Assembly (NCBI GenBank): GCA_028289725.1
Contig: JANQOH010000433.1
Coordinates: forward strand, 1-20,268
DNA from: Alphaproteobacteria bacterium
GTDB lineage: Bacteria > Pseudomonadota > Alphaproteobacteria > UBA7887
Length of the DNA: 20,268 bases
Direction: 5' to 3'
Notes under the pieces: generated by a model
What the model was told of the DNA's origin: nothing
Seen by the model: only the letters and a program-made list of their open reading frames with translations
Databases searched by the model: none
Program-made: the position numbers and the translations under genes
Shown here: positions 7,653 through 14,106 of the stretch, in pieces
How the letters are laid out: each line of letters begins with the position of its first letter
How positions within the stretch are numbered: position 1 is the stretch's first letter

Positions 7653-7679
7653 ACTAGGGTAAGAGGTCCTTACCCTAGT
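7653..7679. promoter_or_regulatory. perfect 11-bp palindrome upstream of the AlpA-like gene
   Basis: ACTAGGGTAAG and its exact complement CTTACCCTAGT flank a five-base centre (AGGTC). A further GGTAAG follows at 7679-7684. No T-tract follows on the plus strand and only a weakly T-rich stretch on the minus strand, so an operator fits better than a terminator. It lies between the end of the 264-aa gene and the AlpA-like start; a TTGACT box at 7631-7636 on the minus strand could be the -35 of the replication operon, though no good -10 is seen. Confidence 0.5.
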
Positions 7680-7689
7680 GGTAAGCGTC

Positions 7690-8484
7690 TCACCGAACGC
7701 GCTTTTTGCGTCCCTTGCGGTGCACAACAACTTTTTCCCCGCGAGCCTCGATTTTCGCCCGTTCGGCGTCGCTGATCGGAGCGATCCAGCCGACTCGGAA
7801 CGGATCGGGACGCAACGCGTCGAGGCGCTCTCGTAGTCCGACCGGGATACGGACAGCCCAATCGTTATGGAAGATCGGGCCGTGCGCCCGGTCGTGCTCG
7901 ATCGCGAGGAGGAGGTCGGCGATCGCTTCCGAAAGTTGAAGGACGTCGCCCCAGGCGACCGGGGTCTCCGGCCACGGTACGCCCTGCATCCGACGCAGCT
8001 TGATAGCCAGCCAAATATGAGCGACCGGCTTGAAGTACCGCCACGCCAGCTTGAGCGTCTCAACACTCCGCGCCCGCTTCTGCGTCACGGCGTCTTCGGC
8101 GTCGAGCAATTCGCCGCTTATGGCCGTCAGCTTGAATGCCGACGTGACGCTGGCCCGGTCCGGCCAATGCTCGGCTAGCCGGAGTGCGTTATAGGCCACG
8201 GCGGAGGCGTGGGCACCGTAGTGATGGCCGTTCGCCTCCGCAGCCTTAATCAGCTCGCGCCGCTCCGGAAGGTGCAGGACGACGCCGAGGAGCTTGTGAA
8301 GGAGCGCCGGATCGCATTCCTCCGGCGGGAGCTGGCGATATATCTCCGCGAGCTCGGCATTGTAGAGCTTGTCCCGGTCGTCCGGCTTGTTCGGGAGCCA
8401 GACCCAAGACTGAATTTCGGGAATGTCGGCTTTGCTTAAGAGGACGTCGGAAGAGCCGTCGCTGATATTCATCGTCGGCATCAT
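7690..8484 (-). CDS. unknown protein coupled to the integrase gene
   Basis: A 264-aa protein whose ATG overlaps the integrase stop by four bases (ATGA), so the two are very probably co-expressed. The chain looks largely helical and soluble, with conserved-looking segments LPERRELIKAAEANGHHYGAHASAVAYNALRLAEHW, FKLTAISGELLDAEDAV and SVETLKLAWRYFKPVAHIWLAIKLRRMQG. It ends in a very basic tail (VVVHRKGRKKRVR). It has no signal peptide, membrane segment or obvious catalytic motif, and I do not recognise a family. The basic tail and the link to integrase suggest a nucleic-acid-binding or regulatory job, but that is speculation. Confidence 0.8.
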   Translation of the reverse strand: MMPTMNISDGSSDVLLSKADIPEIQSWVWLPNKPDDRDKLYNAELAEIYRQLPPEECDPALLHKLLGVVLHLPERRELIKAAEANGHHYGAHASAVAYNALRLAEHWPDRASVTSAFKLTAISGELLDAEDAVTQKRARSVETLKLAWRYFKPVAHIWLAIKLRRMQGVPWPETPVAWGDVLQLSEAIADLLLAIEHDRAHGPIFHNDWAVRIPVGLRERLDALRPDPFRVGWIAPISDAERAKIEARGEKVVVHRKGRKKRVR

Positions 8485-9782
8485 GCGTGCTCCCGGAGCT
8501 TGACGACTTTGCCCTCGTCGCGCCCGTCCCGGAGGGCCTCAAGATGGCTCGACCACATTTCGAGCGCCTCGCGCCGTTCGGCCACGTATTGATGCAAATT
8601 GTAGATCGCCGTGATGCCCTGAAGTTGCTTCTGGCTATGGTTTAGCAGCGCAGCAAGAACGGGCGTCGGGACGCGCTGGCTGGCCAGATAGGACGCGCCG
8701 GACCGACGCCAGTCGTGGAAGCGCCAGTCGTTCAGCGAGACTCCTTCCGGGAGGTCGTCCTCGATCAGTCCGTCGATCCGGCGTTTCAGCTTGGAGAAAC
8801 CGGAGATCGGCTTGTCGCGCTTCTTAGACTCGGCAGGAAAGACCAACGGGTTGCCGGGCACCCGGTCAATCGACCGGATGATCTCGACGACCGCAGGGAC
8901 CAGCGGGACAACTTGCTCCCGGCTCGCCTTGGTCATGTCGGCGGGGATCGTCCAGGTCGGTTCGTCGCCGTCCAAATCGATGTCTTGCCAGCGCATCCCG
9001 GCGATCTCGTTGCGACGCTGTAGCAGGTGGGCAAGCAAGAGGAGAAATGGACCGAATGGCGCGGGCAGGGCGGACGCGATCCGGACGTACGAACCGATGA
9101 CCGGCTTCGGGATTGTGACCTTTCGCTCGATCTTGCTCGCCTTGACCAGCGCCTTGATCTCGTGGGCGGGTGACTCCGCGATCAGCCGTTTCTCGACGCC
9201 GAAACCGAAGATCATGCGGATCAGAACGCGAAGCCGCTCCGCCGCGACCTCCGCCTCTTCAAACTTGCGTTCGAGCTTTTCCTCTACGTCTTCGCGTGTG
9301 ATCGCGTCGGCTGGGCGAGCAGACCAGTCCTTGAACTCGCGTTCGATCGCCAACTTGTCGTGATGCGCCGACGACGCCTTCTTGTTCCGGCTCGCATGGC
9401 GCTTGAGATACTTGTCGGCGAGCAGTCCGAAGGTGAGGACTCCATCCGGGGCGGCGTCTTCGTTCGGACTCGTCCGCTTGCCCCGTCGGGAGAACGTTTC
9501 CTCCGCCTTCATGACCGCGCGCTCCTCCAGCGTCGCCGCCATGATCGTCGCCGCATCCTTGCCCGCTTTGGAGAGTTTGGTTTGCTTGATTGTTCCTAGA
9601 TTAAACCTCGCCAGCTTATCACCACCTTCGCCGTCGGCGATCCGACATATGACGGACCAGCTTTTCGTCCCGGTCGGATGGGTTTCAACCCACAAGCCCG
9701 GCCTGCCTCCAACCTTTGTGGGGTACGCTTTGTCCTTCGCTTTGAGGGCCTCGATCTCCTTCATCGTAATCATCTCGGCCAT
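8481..9782 (-). CDS. int: tyrosine recombinase integrase (P4/DUF4102 type)
   Basis: A 433-aa site-specific recombinase that integrates the element into tRNA-Lys. The N-terminal DUF4102-like arm-binding domain covers about residues 8-90 (LKAKDKAYPTKVGGRPGLWVETHPTG), the core-binding domain about 115-215 and the catalytic domain about 225-410. The catalytic set is visible: R256 in LLQRRNEIAGMRW, K285 in the hairpin ADMTKASRE, H356 and R359 in FHDWRRSG, H382 in LLNHSQK and nucleophile Y394 in TAIYNLHQY. I start it at 9782, where GGGAG lies eight bases upstream; earlier in-frame starts lack a ribosome site. The gene's 5' end faces the attachment site, about 165 bases away. Confidence 0.93.
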   Translation of the reverse strand: MAEMITMKEIEALKAKDKAYPTKVGGRPGLWVETHPTGTKSWSVICRIADGEGGDKLARFNLGTIKQTKLSKAGKDAATIMAATLEERAVMKAEETFSRRGKRTSPNEDAAPDGVLTFGLLADKYLKRHASRNKKASSAHHDKLAIEREFKDWSARPADAITREDVEEKLERKFEEAEVAAERLRVLIRMIFGFGVEKRLIAESPAHEIKALVKASKIERKVTIPKPVIGSYVRIASALPAPFGPFLLLLAHLLQRRNEIAGMRWQDIDLDGDEPTWTIPADMTKASREQVVPLVPAVVEIIRSIDRVPGNPLVFPAESKKRDKPISGFSKLKRRIDGLIEDDLPEGVSLNDWRFHDWRRSGASYLASQRVPTPVLAALLNHSQKQLQGITAIYNLHQYVAERREALEMWSSHLEALRDGRDEGKVVKLREHA

Positions 9783-9799
9783 CGCGCTAGCTCCCATAA

Positions 9800-9817
9800 G
9801 TAAACACTGCGTAAACA
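9800..9817. promoter_or_regulatory. tandem GTAAACA pair upstream of the integrase gene
   Basis: GTAAACA occurs at 9800-9806 and 9811-9817, an 11-bp period, beginning 18 bases before the integrase start. It is the complement of the pair in front of the small terminase gene (4021-4039). It may be a shared regulator site, or part of the recombination complex. Confidence 0.4.
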
Positions 9818-9836
9818 AATTACCTTGGCTATCGAC

Positions 9837-9925
9837 GGAACGCAATGGAACCGAGCGGAACAATTTTTTGAGGTTATCTGCGGCTTGCGGTCGCTCTAAG
9901 GTGGGAAAATGGAATTGTACGGAAC
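9837..9925. repeat. 10-bp-phased GGAAC repeats, candidate integrase or excisionase arm sites
   Basis: GGAAC occurs at 9837, 9847 and 9857, exactly ten bases apart. A second pair (GGAAT at 9911, GGAAC at 9921) is again ten bases apart. Both groups lie in the non-coding stretch between the integrase gene and the tRNA fragment, where tyrosine integrases and excisionases bind their arm sites. The function is inferred from position and phasing. Confidence 0.45.
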
Positions 9926-9947
9926 GCCCTGAAACCCTAAAGCCTGA

Positions 9948-9994
9948 GACTTTTAATCAGATGGTCGCAGGTTCGATTCCTGCCGGGCTCACCA
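9948..9994 (+). other. attachment site: displaced 3' half of tRNA-Lys(UUU)
   Basis: The 47 bases match the 3' part of a tRNA. They contain the anticodon loop CTTTTAA with anticodon TTT at 9952-9954, a perfect T-arm (GCAGG, TTCGATT, CCTGC), the acceptor 3' strand CGGGCTC, discriminator A and an encoded CCA. No D-arm, 5' anticodon stem or 5' acceptor strand precedes it, so it is not a working gene. This is the expected right-hand junction of an element that entered the 3' end of tRNA-Lys. The intact gene should lie beyond the left edge of the window and begin GAGCCCG. Confidence 0.88.
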
Positions 9995-10040
9995 AAGATT
10001 TCAAATATTTGGGTAAAATATCCGTCGTACGCGAAGCCAA

Positions 10041-10060
10041 TTGGTAACATATTTGGTAAC
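10041..10060. repeat. tandem TTGGTAAC pair next to the attachment site
   Basis: TTGGTAAC occurs at 10041-10048 and 10053-10060, a 12-bp period, on the chromosomal side of the tRNA fragment and just upstream of the next gene's ribosome site. It may be an operator of that gene or a leftover arm site of an earlier insertion. Nothing further can be said from the sequence. Confidence 0.35.
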
Positions 10061-10072
10061 GTTGAGGCGCTG

Positions 10073-10612
10073 ATGACGGTCCGACACAGAGCAATCGATC
10101 TCGAGCAAGCGAAATTGGGGTCCCTCGTTTATGCGCGAGAGGCGCAGCAAACGCGCCTCTGTTTCGTCGTGGGGCTGGAAATGGATGGCGGTGAGACCGT
10201 CCAGCGCGGGCTCGCAGTGCTCACACCTTTAGATAACTGCTACTTCTCGGTGCCTTATCTGTCTGGCCCTAGTGAAATTGTGTCGCCGACCGCGCTGGAC
10301 CTGGGGACCGATTGGACGATCGAGCCTGAACTTGATGGGGCGCTAATAATCCCTGACGCCACCGAAACCGGCACGCCTTACGCTTCGTTGGTTTATGTCG
10401 CTGGCGGTGCGTGCCATCTGGTAATCGCACCACCGGCGAATCGACGCGGCGCGGAACGGCGATACGTCAACCTGGACACGTTCATTTATGAACGCAGGCG
10501 GCCGGAGTCCGACGTCGTGGTGTGCACGAAATGGCGGCTTCATGTGCATGGCCTCGGCGACGGTAACACCATCTCTTTCACCGGATCCCATAAACCAATT
10601 CAAGAAGGTTGA
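10073..10612 (+). CDS. unknown protein next to the integration site
   Basis: A 179-aa protein starting at an ATG with GAGG five bases upstream, and followed two bases after its stop by a strong hairpin. The chain shows beta-rich stretches (TRLCFVVGLEMDGGETVQRGLAVLTPLDNCYFSVPYL, YASLVYVAGGACHLVIAPP, VVVCTKWRLHVHGLGDGNTISF) and no signal peptide or membrane segment. I do not recognise a family. It is the first gene on the chromosomal side of the tRNA fragment and shares no strand or spacing with the element's genes. Confidence 0.65.
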   Translation: MTVRHRAIDLEQAKLGSLVYAREAQQTRLCFVVGLEMDGGETVQRGLAVLTPLDNCYFSVPYLSGPSEIVSPTALDLGTDWTIEPELDGALIIPDATETGTPYASLVYVAGGACHLVIAPPANRRGAERRYVNLDTFIYERRRPESDVVVCTKWRLHVHGLGDGNTISFTGSHKPIQEG

Positions 10613-10613
10613 A

Positions 10614-10635
10614 GCGGCGAGCCGGAGCTCGCCGC
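10614..10635 (+). terminator. hairpin terminator after the 179-aa gene
   Basis: Nine-base arms GCGGCGAGC and GCTCGCCGC surround a four-base loop, two bases after the upstream stop codon. The following CTATCTTTCG is only moderately T-rich, so termination is likely but may be incomplete. Confidence 0.6.
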
Positions 10636-11256
10636 CTATCTTTCGTCTATGCATCCCGGTTCAGTCCGGTGGAGCGGTGAAGAGGTTACTTCTTCTTCCT
10701 ACCCGCAATCGTATCTACGAAATCGAGAATGCCGTAACAGACGCCGGCCGCGTCATCTAGGGCCGCTTCGTCGGCGCCATTTCATCCGACAAAGCTAACG
10801 TGGCGGAACGCTTACGATTCAAGCCACGCGACGGCAACCGACAACGTTAAGACCAATACGCCAATGCACTGCGGCAAACGGCGCAAATAGGGTGTCGATT
10901 CCAGCAACCCCCTTGGAGCATTTGTTGGCCCGATTTTTCCACACGCCGCTGGTATCGCTTCACTCAGCACAATCTCAAATCGTGTCAAATACAACCAAAT
11001 ATTTCATATCGACCAATCAGTGGTTTATTTAATCGATTTCTTTAGTGCGGTAAACATTGTAAGAGTATATATGTGAATTAAACATCTGAAATCAAAAGCA
11101 TCTGACGCATCATTTCTGAAATCTTGTGTTGATCACGAACGCGTTGTTTGTCGGGACTACATAGATTCAAACCTTGAAGTTCATGGTTTAGAAGACTGGT
11201 CCGACTGGCAGTACGTGAGTTCATGGTTGCTTTTTGCAGTTGGTATTGGGGTCGCC
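10636..11256. other. intergenic region without a supported gene
   Basis: About 620 bases contain only short open frames on both strands, none with a ribosome site or recognisable product. The second half, about 10980-11110, is clearly richer in A and T than its surroundings. It may contain a promoter for the small gene that follows, but no clear -35/-10 pair was found. Such AT-rich, gene-poor DNA beside a tRNA integration site often records past insertions. Confidence 0.5.
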
Positions 11257-11511
11257 ATGCACAAAATAATCCTGACTCTTTTCCTGTTAGATGGCGCAAC
11301 AGATGCGTCTTATGTGGGGCCCCTTACCCTTCAGGAGGTGCACGTCGGAGCGTTTCGTGACATGACGGAGTGCAATTCGCAAGCATCCACCATTGCCGGC
11401 GCGATCATGAAGGAGCGACCGGATTGGAATATCGCCGGCCTGAATTGCTGGGAATCGGAAGATGCCGATCTGTCTTATCTGAACAAGGATCGTTGGTTAC
11501 CCAACGCCTAG
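11257..11511 (+). CDS. small unknown protein
   Basis: An 84-aa frame from the ATG at 11257; a GTG at 11215 would add 14 residues. It has a hydrophobic N-terminus (MHKIILTLFLL), then a polar body with two cysteines (MTECNSQASTIAGAIMKERPDWNIAGLNCWESED). The pattern of a hydrophobic start and two spaced cysteines resembles small exported proteins found in prophages and islands, but there is no clear signal-peptidase site and the ribosome site is weak. It converges with the cytochrome gene. I do not recognise the family. Confidence 0.45.
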   Translation: MHKIILTLFLLDGATDASYVGPLTLQEVHVGAFRDMTECNSQASTIAGAIMKERPDWNIAGLNCWESEDADLSYLNKDRWLPNA

Positions 11512-11597
11512 AAGGTCGACGAACGCCGTAGCCAGAAGGCTCTTGTTCGGCCACTGGCGCGCGCCGCGGTTTGATACCAATATTCGCCAGGCCTGCC

Positions 11598-12035
11598 TCA
11601 CCATTCGCCAAGTGATTTCACGTAGGCGACCAATTCCCAGATTTCTTCGGGCGTGAACACATCGCCCCAAGGCGGCATTGGCGTCATGCTTTTGCCGCCA
11701 ACCCGAATGGTTTCATAGACATACTGCTCATCGAGCCCGGTTCGTCCAATGAACAGTACCGGTTCAAAGCCATGGCACATCGCGGCGCAGCTCGAGTCGA
11801 ACAATTCTTTGCCGGCCGCGATCCGTGCTTCGTTCGACAAATCGAATGGGGCGCCCGAGGCGTCGGCTTCCGCGACCACGATCGCCGTACCCGTTTGGTC
11901 GGCAGGCTTTCTCTTTTCGTCCGCCACGACGCCTCCTGAGGACACGCATGCTGCAAACAGGATGGCCGCTGCCTTAAGTCCCATGCATTCAATTCGCGCG
12001 CGCCGGAGCGCGGCCGCTTTCTTTCCGTGCGTCAT
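11598..12035 (-). CDS. c-type cytochrome with unusual CX3CH haem motif
   Basis: A 145-aa exported cytochrome, probably the electron acceptor of the PQQ dehydrogenase upstream. A hydrophobic export segment at residues 18-37 (MGLKAAAILFAACVSSGGVV) follows a long basic N-terminus; a start at 11984 would remove that. The haem site reads SSCAAMCHG, cysteines 83 and 87 and His88, with three residues between the cysteines instead of two. The distal ligand is probably Met120 in SMTPMPPWGDVFTPEEIWELVAYVKSLGEW, which matches the C-terminal helix of class I cytochromes. Cys30 follows FAA and might be lipidated, but the lipobox is poor. The gene lies 82 bases downstream of the dehydrogenase, with a hairpin between them. 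Confidence 0.85.
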   Translation of the reverse strand: MTHGKKAAALRRARIECMGLKAAAILFAACVSSGGVVADEKRKPADQTGTAIVVAEADASGAPFDLSNEARIAAGKELFDSSCAAMCHGFEPVLFIGRTGLDEQYVYETIRVGGKSMTPMPPWGDVFTPEEIWELVAYVKSLGEW

Positions 12036-12074
12036 GTTGATTTCAACTATATGAGTGCGTCGGTTGAGCGAATT

Positions 12075-12103
12075 GCCCCGCGCCGCGTAACCCGGCGCGG
12101 GGC
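12075..12103. terminator. strong GC hairpin between dehydrogenase and cytochrome genes
   Basis: Eleven-base perfect arms GCCCCGCGCCG and CGGCGCGGGGC enclose a seven-base loop. No T-tract follows in the direction of transcription (minus strand), so it may reduce read-through or protect the upstream mRNA rather than end transcription completely. That would let the dehydrogenase be made in excess over the cytochrome. Confidence 0.55.
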
Positions 12104-12117
12104 GAGTCTCGTTGGAG

Positions 12118-14106
12118 CTAGTTGGTTGGAACCGTGCCGACTTGCACGCCGACAAGCTCAGACGGCACACCGGCGCCGCCCACCGGTACGACAACCATCT
12201 GCTTGTCGCCAGCGATATAGCTCATGATCGACCCGAACGCGCCGGACGGAAGTTCGACTTCACCCAGCATCTCTCCGGTCTTTGCATCGTAGGCATACAA
12301 GAACGGTTCGGGCTGGTTTTCGTTGGTCTGCCCAATCAGAGCATTGCCGCGTGTGTTCAACCCGATGATGTCGACCTGACCATTGGGAGCCAGGAAGATA
12401 ATGTTGTCGGTCACCACGATAAAGCTCTGATGGGGATTGCCGAGGTGGCCGAGCCCTAGGTCCTTGATGGCCGGATGATCAACCGGGCCTTTGCCGGCCG
12501 GTACCTGCCAAAGATATTCGCCGGTGTTCATGTCGATCGCACTGAGCGTCGAGAATGGTGGCTTGAACAGCGGCAGACCTTCGGGGCCGGCGACGCCGCC
12601 CCACGTGGCGGTGTAATCGTAGGCTGACGTACCGGGCGCTTCTTTCTTCACCTTGATCACGATTGGAATCGTGAACGAGGGCACGTAGAGCACACCGGTA
12701 TTGGGGTTGTGCCCCGCACCCGCCCAGCTTGCACCACCCAGCACGCCGGGCACGAGCAATGTGCCGGCTTTCTTGTCGGTTGGCGGGTGAAAGAGCTCGC
12801 CGTATTCATAGCGCGCAAGGATCTTCTGCGCCTTCTCCTTCAATTCCGGTGTCAGGTCGATCAGGTCGTCCTCCCTCACACCTTGCCGTACGAAGGGTTT
12901 TGGCCAAGTCGGGTGAGGCTGCGTCGGCGAATACACTTCGCCCGGGATATCGCCCGCCGGCACCGGCCGGTCCTCGATCGGCCAGATCGGCTCGCCGGTC
13001 ATCCGATCAAACGCGAACACAAAGCCTTGTTTGGTGACCTGGACAGCGGCCTTGATGGCGCGACCGTCGACGTTCAGATCCATCAAGTTCGGACCGGTCG
13101 CCAGGTCATAATCCCAGAGACCGTGACGTACCATCTGATAATGCCACACCCGTGCGCCGGTCTTGGCGTCCACCGCTACCAAGGATTCGGCGTACAGGTT
13201 GTCGCCAACACGATGACCGCCGTAATAGTCGTTCGCCGGCGTCGAGAAGGGTAAGTAGACGATTCCCGCTTCGTCGTCGCAGTTCGGGCGCGCCCACATG
13301 TTTGCGCCGCCCATGGTATCGATACCGTTCTTCCAGGTTTCGGAGCCGGGTTCGCCGGGCAGGGGCGGATTGTGGAAAATCCATGTCCGCTCACCGGTCT
13401 TGGTGTCGAAAGCGGGCACATCGCCTGGCGGGTGGAATTTCATCGGCGGACGACCCACTGCGAATGAGTCGAACACACCGATGCTGGGAATAATATTGCC
13501 GCCGCAAACGATCGGCGGGGAATCGGTCATAATCATGTCACGCGGCACTGGTCGGCGAAGGCTTTGCGCAATATCGACAAAGCCGTTCTCACCCCAGCTT
13601 TCAACCGGCTGACCGGTCCCGGCATCCAGCATGACCAAGTACCCGTTGCTGGTCGGAGCCACCAGCCGCCCGGCGCCATCATCTTCGAAATAGGTGATGC
13701 CACGCTGGATGAATCCGAGGTTGGCAACTTGGTAGTCGACATAGCCCTTGGAATCATAGGTCCAGAGCAGCTTTCCGGTCGCGCCGTCCACCGCCGAAAC
13801 GATGCCGAGCGGCGAACTCGTGTAAAGAGTACCGTCAATCACCACCGGCGTGGTTTCGTTTGCCCAGGTTCTGAGGTCCGGATTGTCCGCTGAGATTTCG
13901 TTTCCCGGCAATGAGAAGCGCCAGGAAATAACCATTTCGCTGACGCTTTCGGGCGTGGCGACACTACCGCCGAGATAGCGTGATCCAGACTTGTCCCCTG
14001 TATATTCGGTCCAGCTTCCGTCCGCCGCGCTCACCATGGCGGGTGTCGCGGCAAAGCAAGCCGCGAGCATCCAGCTGGCAAGCCTACTATTCGAGCCACT
14101 AGTCAT
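12118..14106 (-). CDS. periplasmic PQQ-dependent dehydrogenase
   Basis: A 662-aa quinoprotein that oxidises an alcohol or sugar in the periplasm using pyrroloquinoline quinone. The start has a GGGAGAGGA ribosome site; residues 1-28 form a signal peptide cut after VSAA or nearby. The eight-bladed propeller is evident from WTEYTGDKSGSRY, repeated AxDxxTGxxxW segments, and SWAGAGHNPNTGVLYVPS near 460-477. The likely catalytic Asp is D332 in RHGLWDYDLATGPNL, with a second Asp at 334. Only two cysteines (201 and 276) remain after export, so the adjacent-cysteine disulphide of methanol and ethanol dehydrogenases is absent. There are no membrane helices. The style is closest to soluble relatives of glucose/quinate dehydrogenases; the substrate cannot be read from sequence. 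Confidence 0.92.
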   Translation of the reverse strand: MTSGSNSRLASWMLAACFAATPAMVSAADGSWTEYTGDKSGSRYLGGSVATPESVSEMVISWRFSLPGNEISADNPDLRTWANETTPVVIDGTLYTSSPLGIVSAVDGATGKLLWTYDSKGYVDYQVANLGFIQRGITYFEDDGAGRLVAPTSNGYLVMLDAGTGQPVESWGENGFVDIAQSLRRPVPRDMIMTDSPPIVCGGNIIPSIGVFDSFAVGRPPMKFHPPGDVPAFDTKTGERTWIFHNPPLPGEPGSETWKNGIDTMGGANMWARPNCDDEAGIVYLPFSTPANDYYGGHRVGDNLYAESLVAVDAKTGARVWHYQMVRHGLWDYDLATGPNLMDLNVDGRAIKAAVQVTKQGFVFAFDRMTGEPIWPIEDRPVPAGDIPGEVYSPTQPHPTWPKPFVRQGVREDDLIDLTPELKEKAQKILARYEYGELFHPPTDKKAGTLLVPGVLGGASWAGAGHNPNTGVLYVPSFTIPIVIKVKKEAPGTSAYDYTATWGGVAGPEGLPLFKPPFSTLSAIDMNTGEYLWQVPAGKGPVDHPAIKDLGLGHLGNPHQSFIVVTDNIIFLAPNGQVDIIGLNTRGNALIGQTNENQPEPFLYAYDAKTGEMLGEVELPSGAFGSIMSYIAGDKQMVVVPVGGAGVPSELVGVQVGTVPTN

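Noticed and set aside
7653..7679. Intrinsic terminator
   Set aside because: The stem is followed by no real T-tract on either strand and lies just upstream of the AlpA-like gene, so an operator is preferred.
9948..9994. Functional tRNA-Lys gene
   Set aside because: The D-arm, 5' anticodon stem and 5' acceptor strand are absent upstream; only the 3' half is present.
12709..13254. 181-codon plus-strand frame
   Set aside because: It is antisense to the PQQ dehydrogenase and shows no domain or ribosome site.
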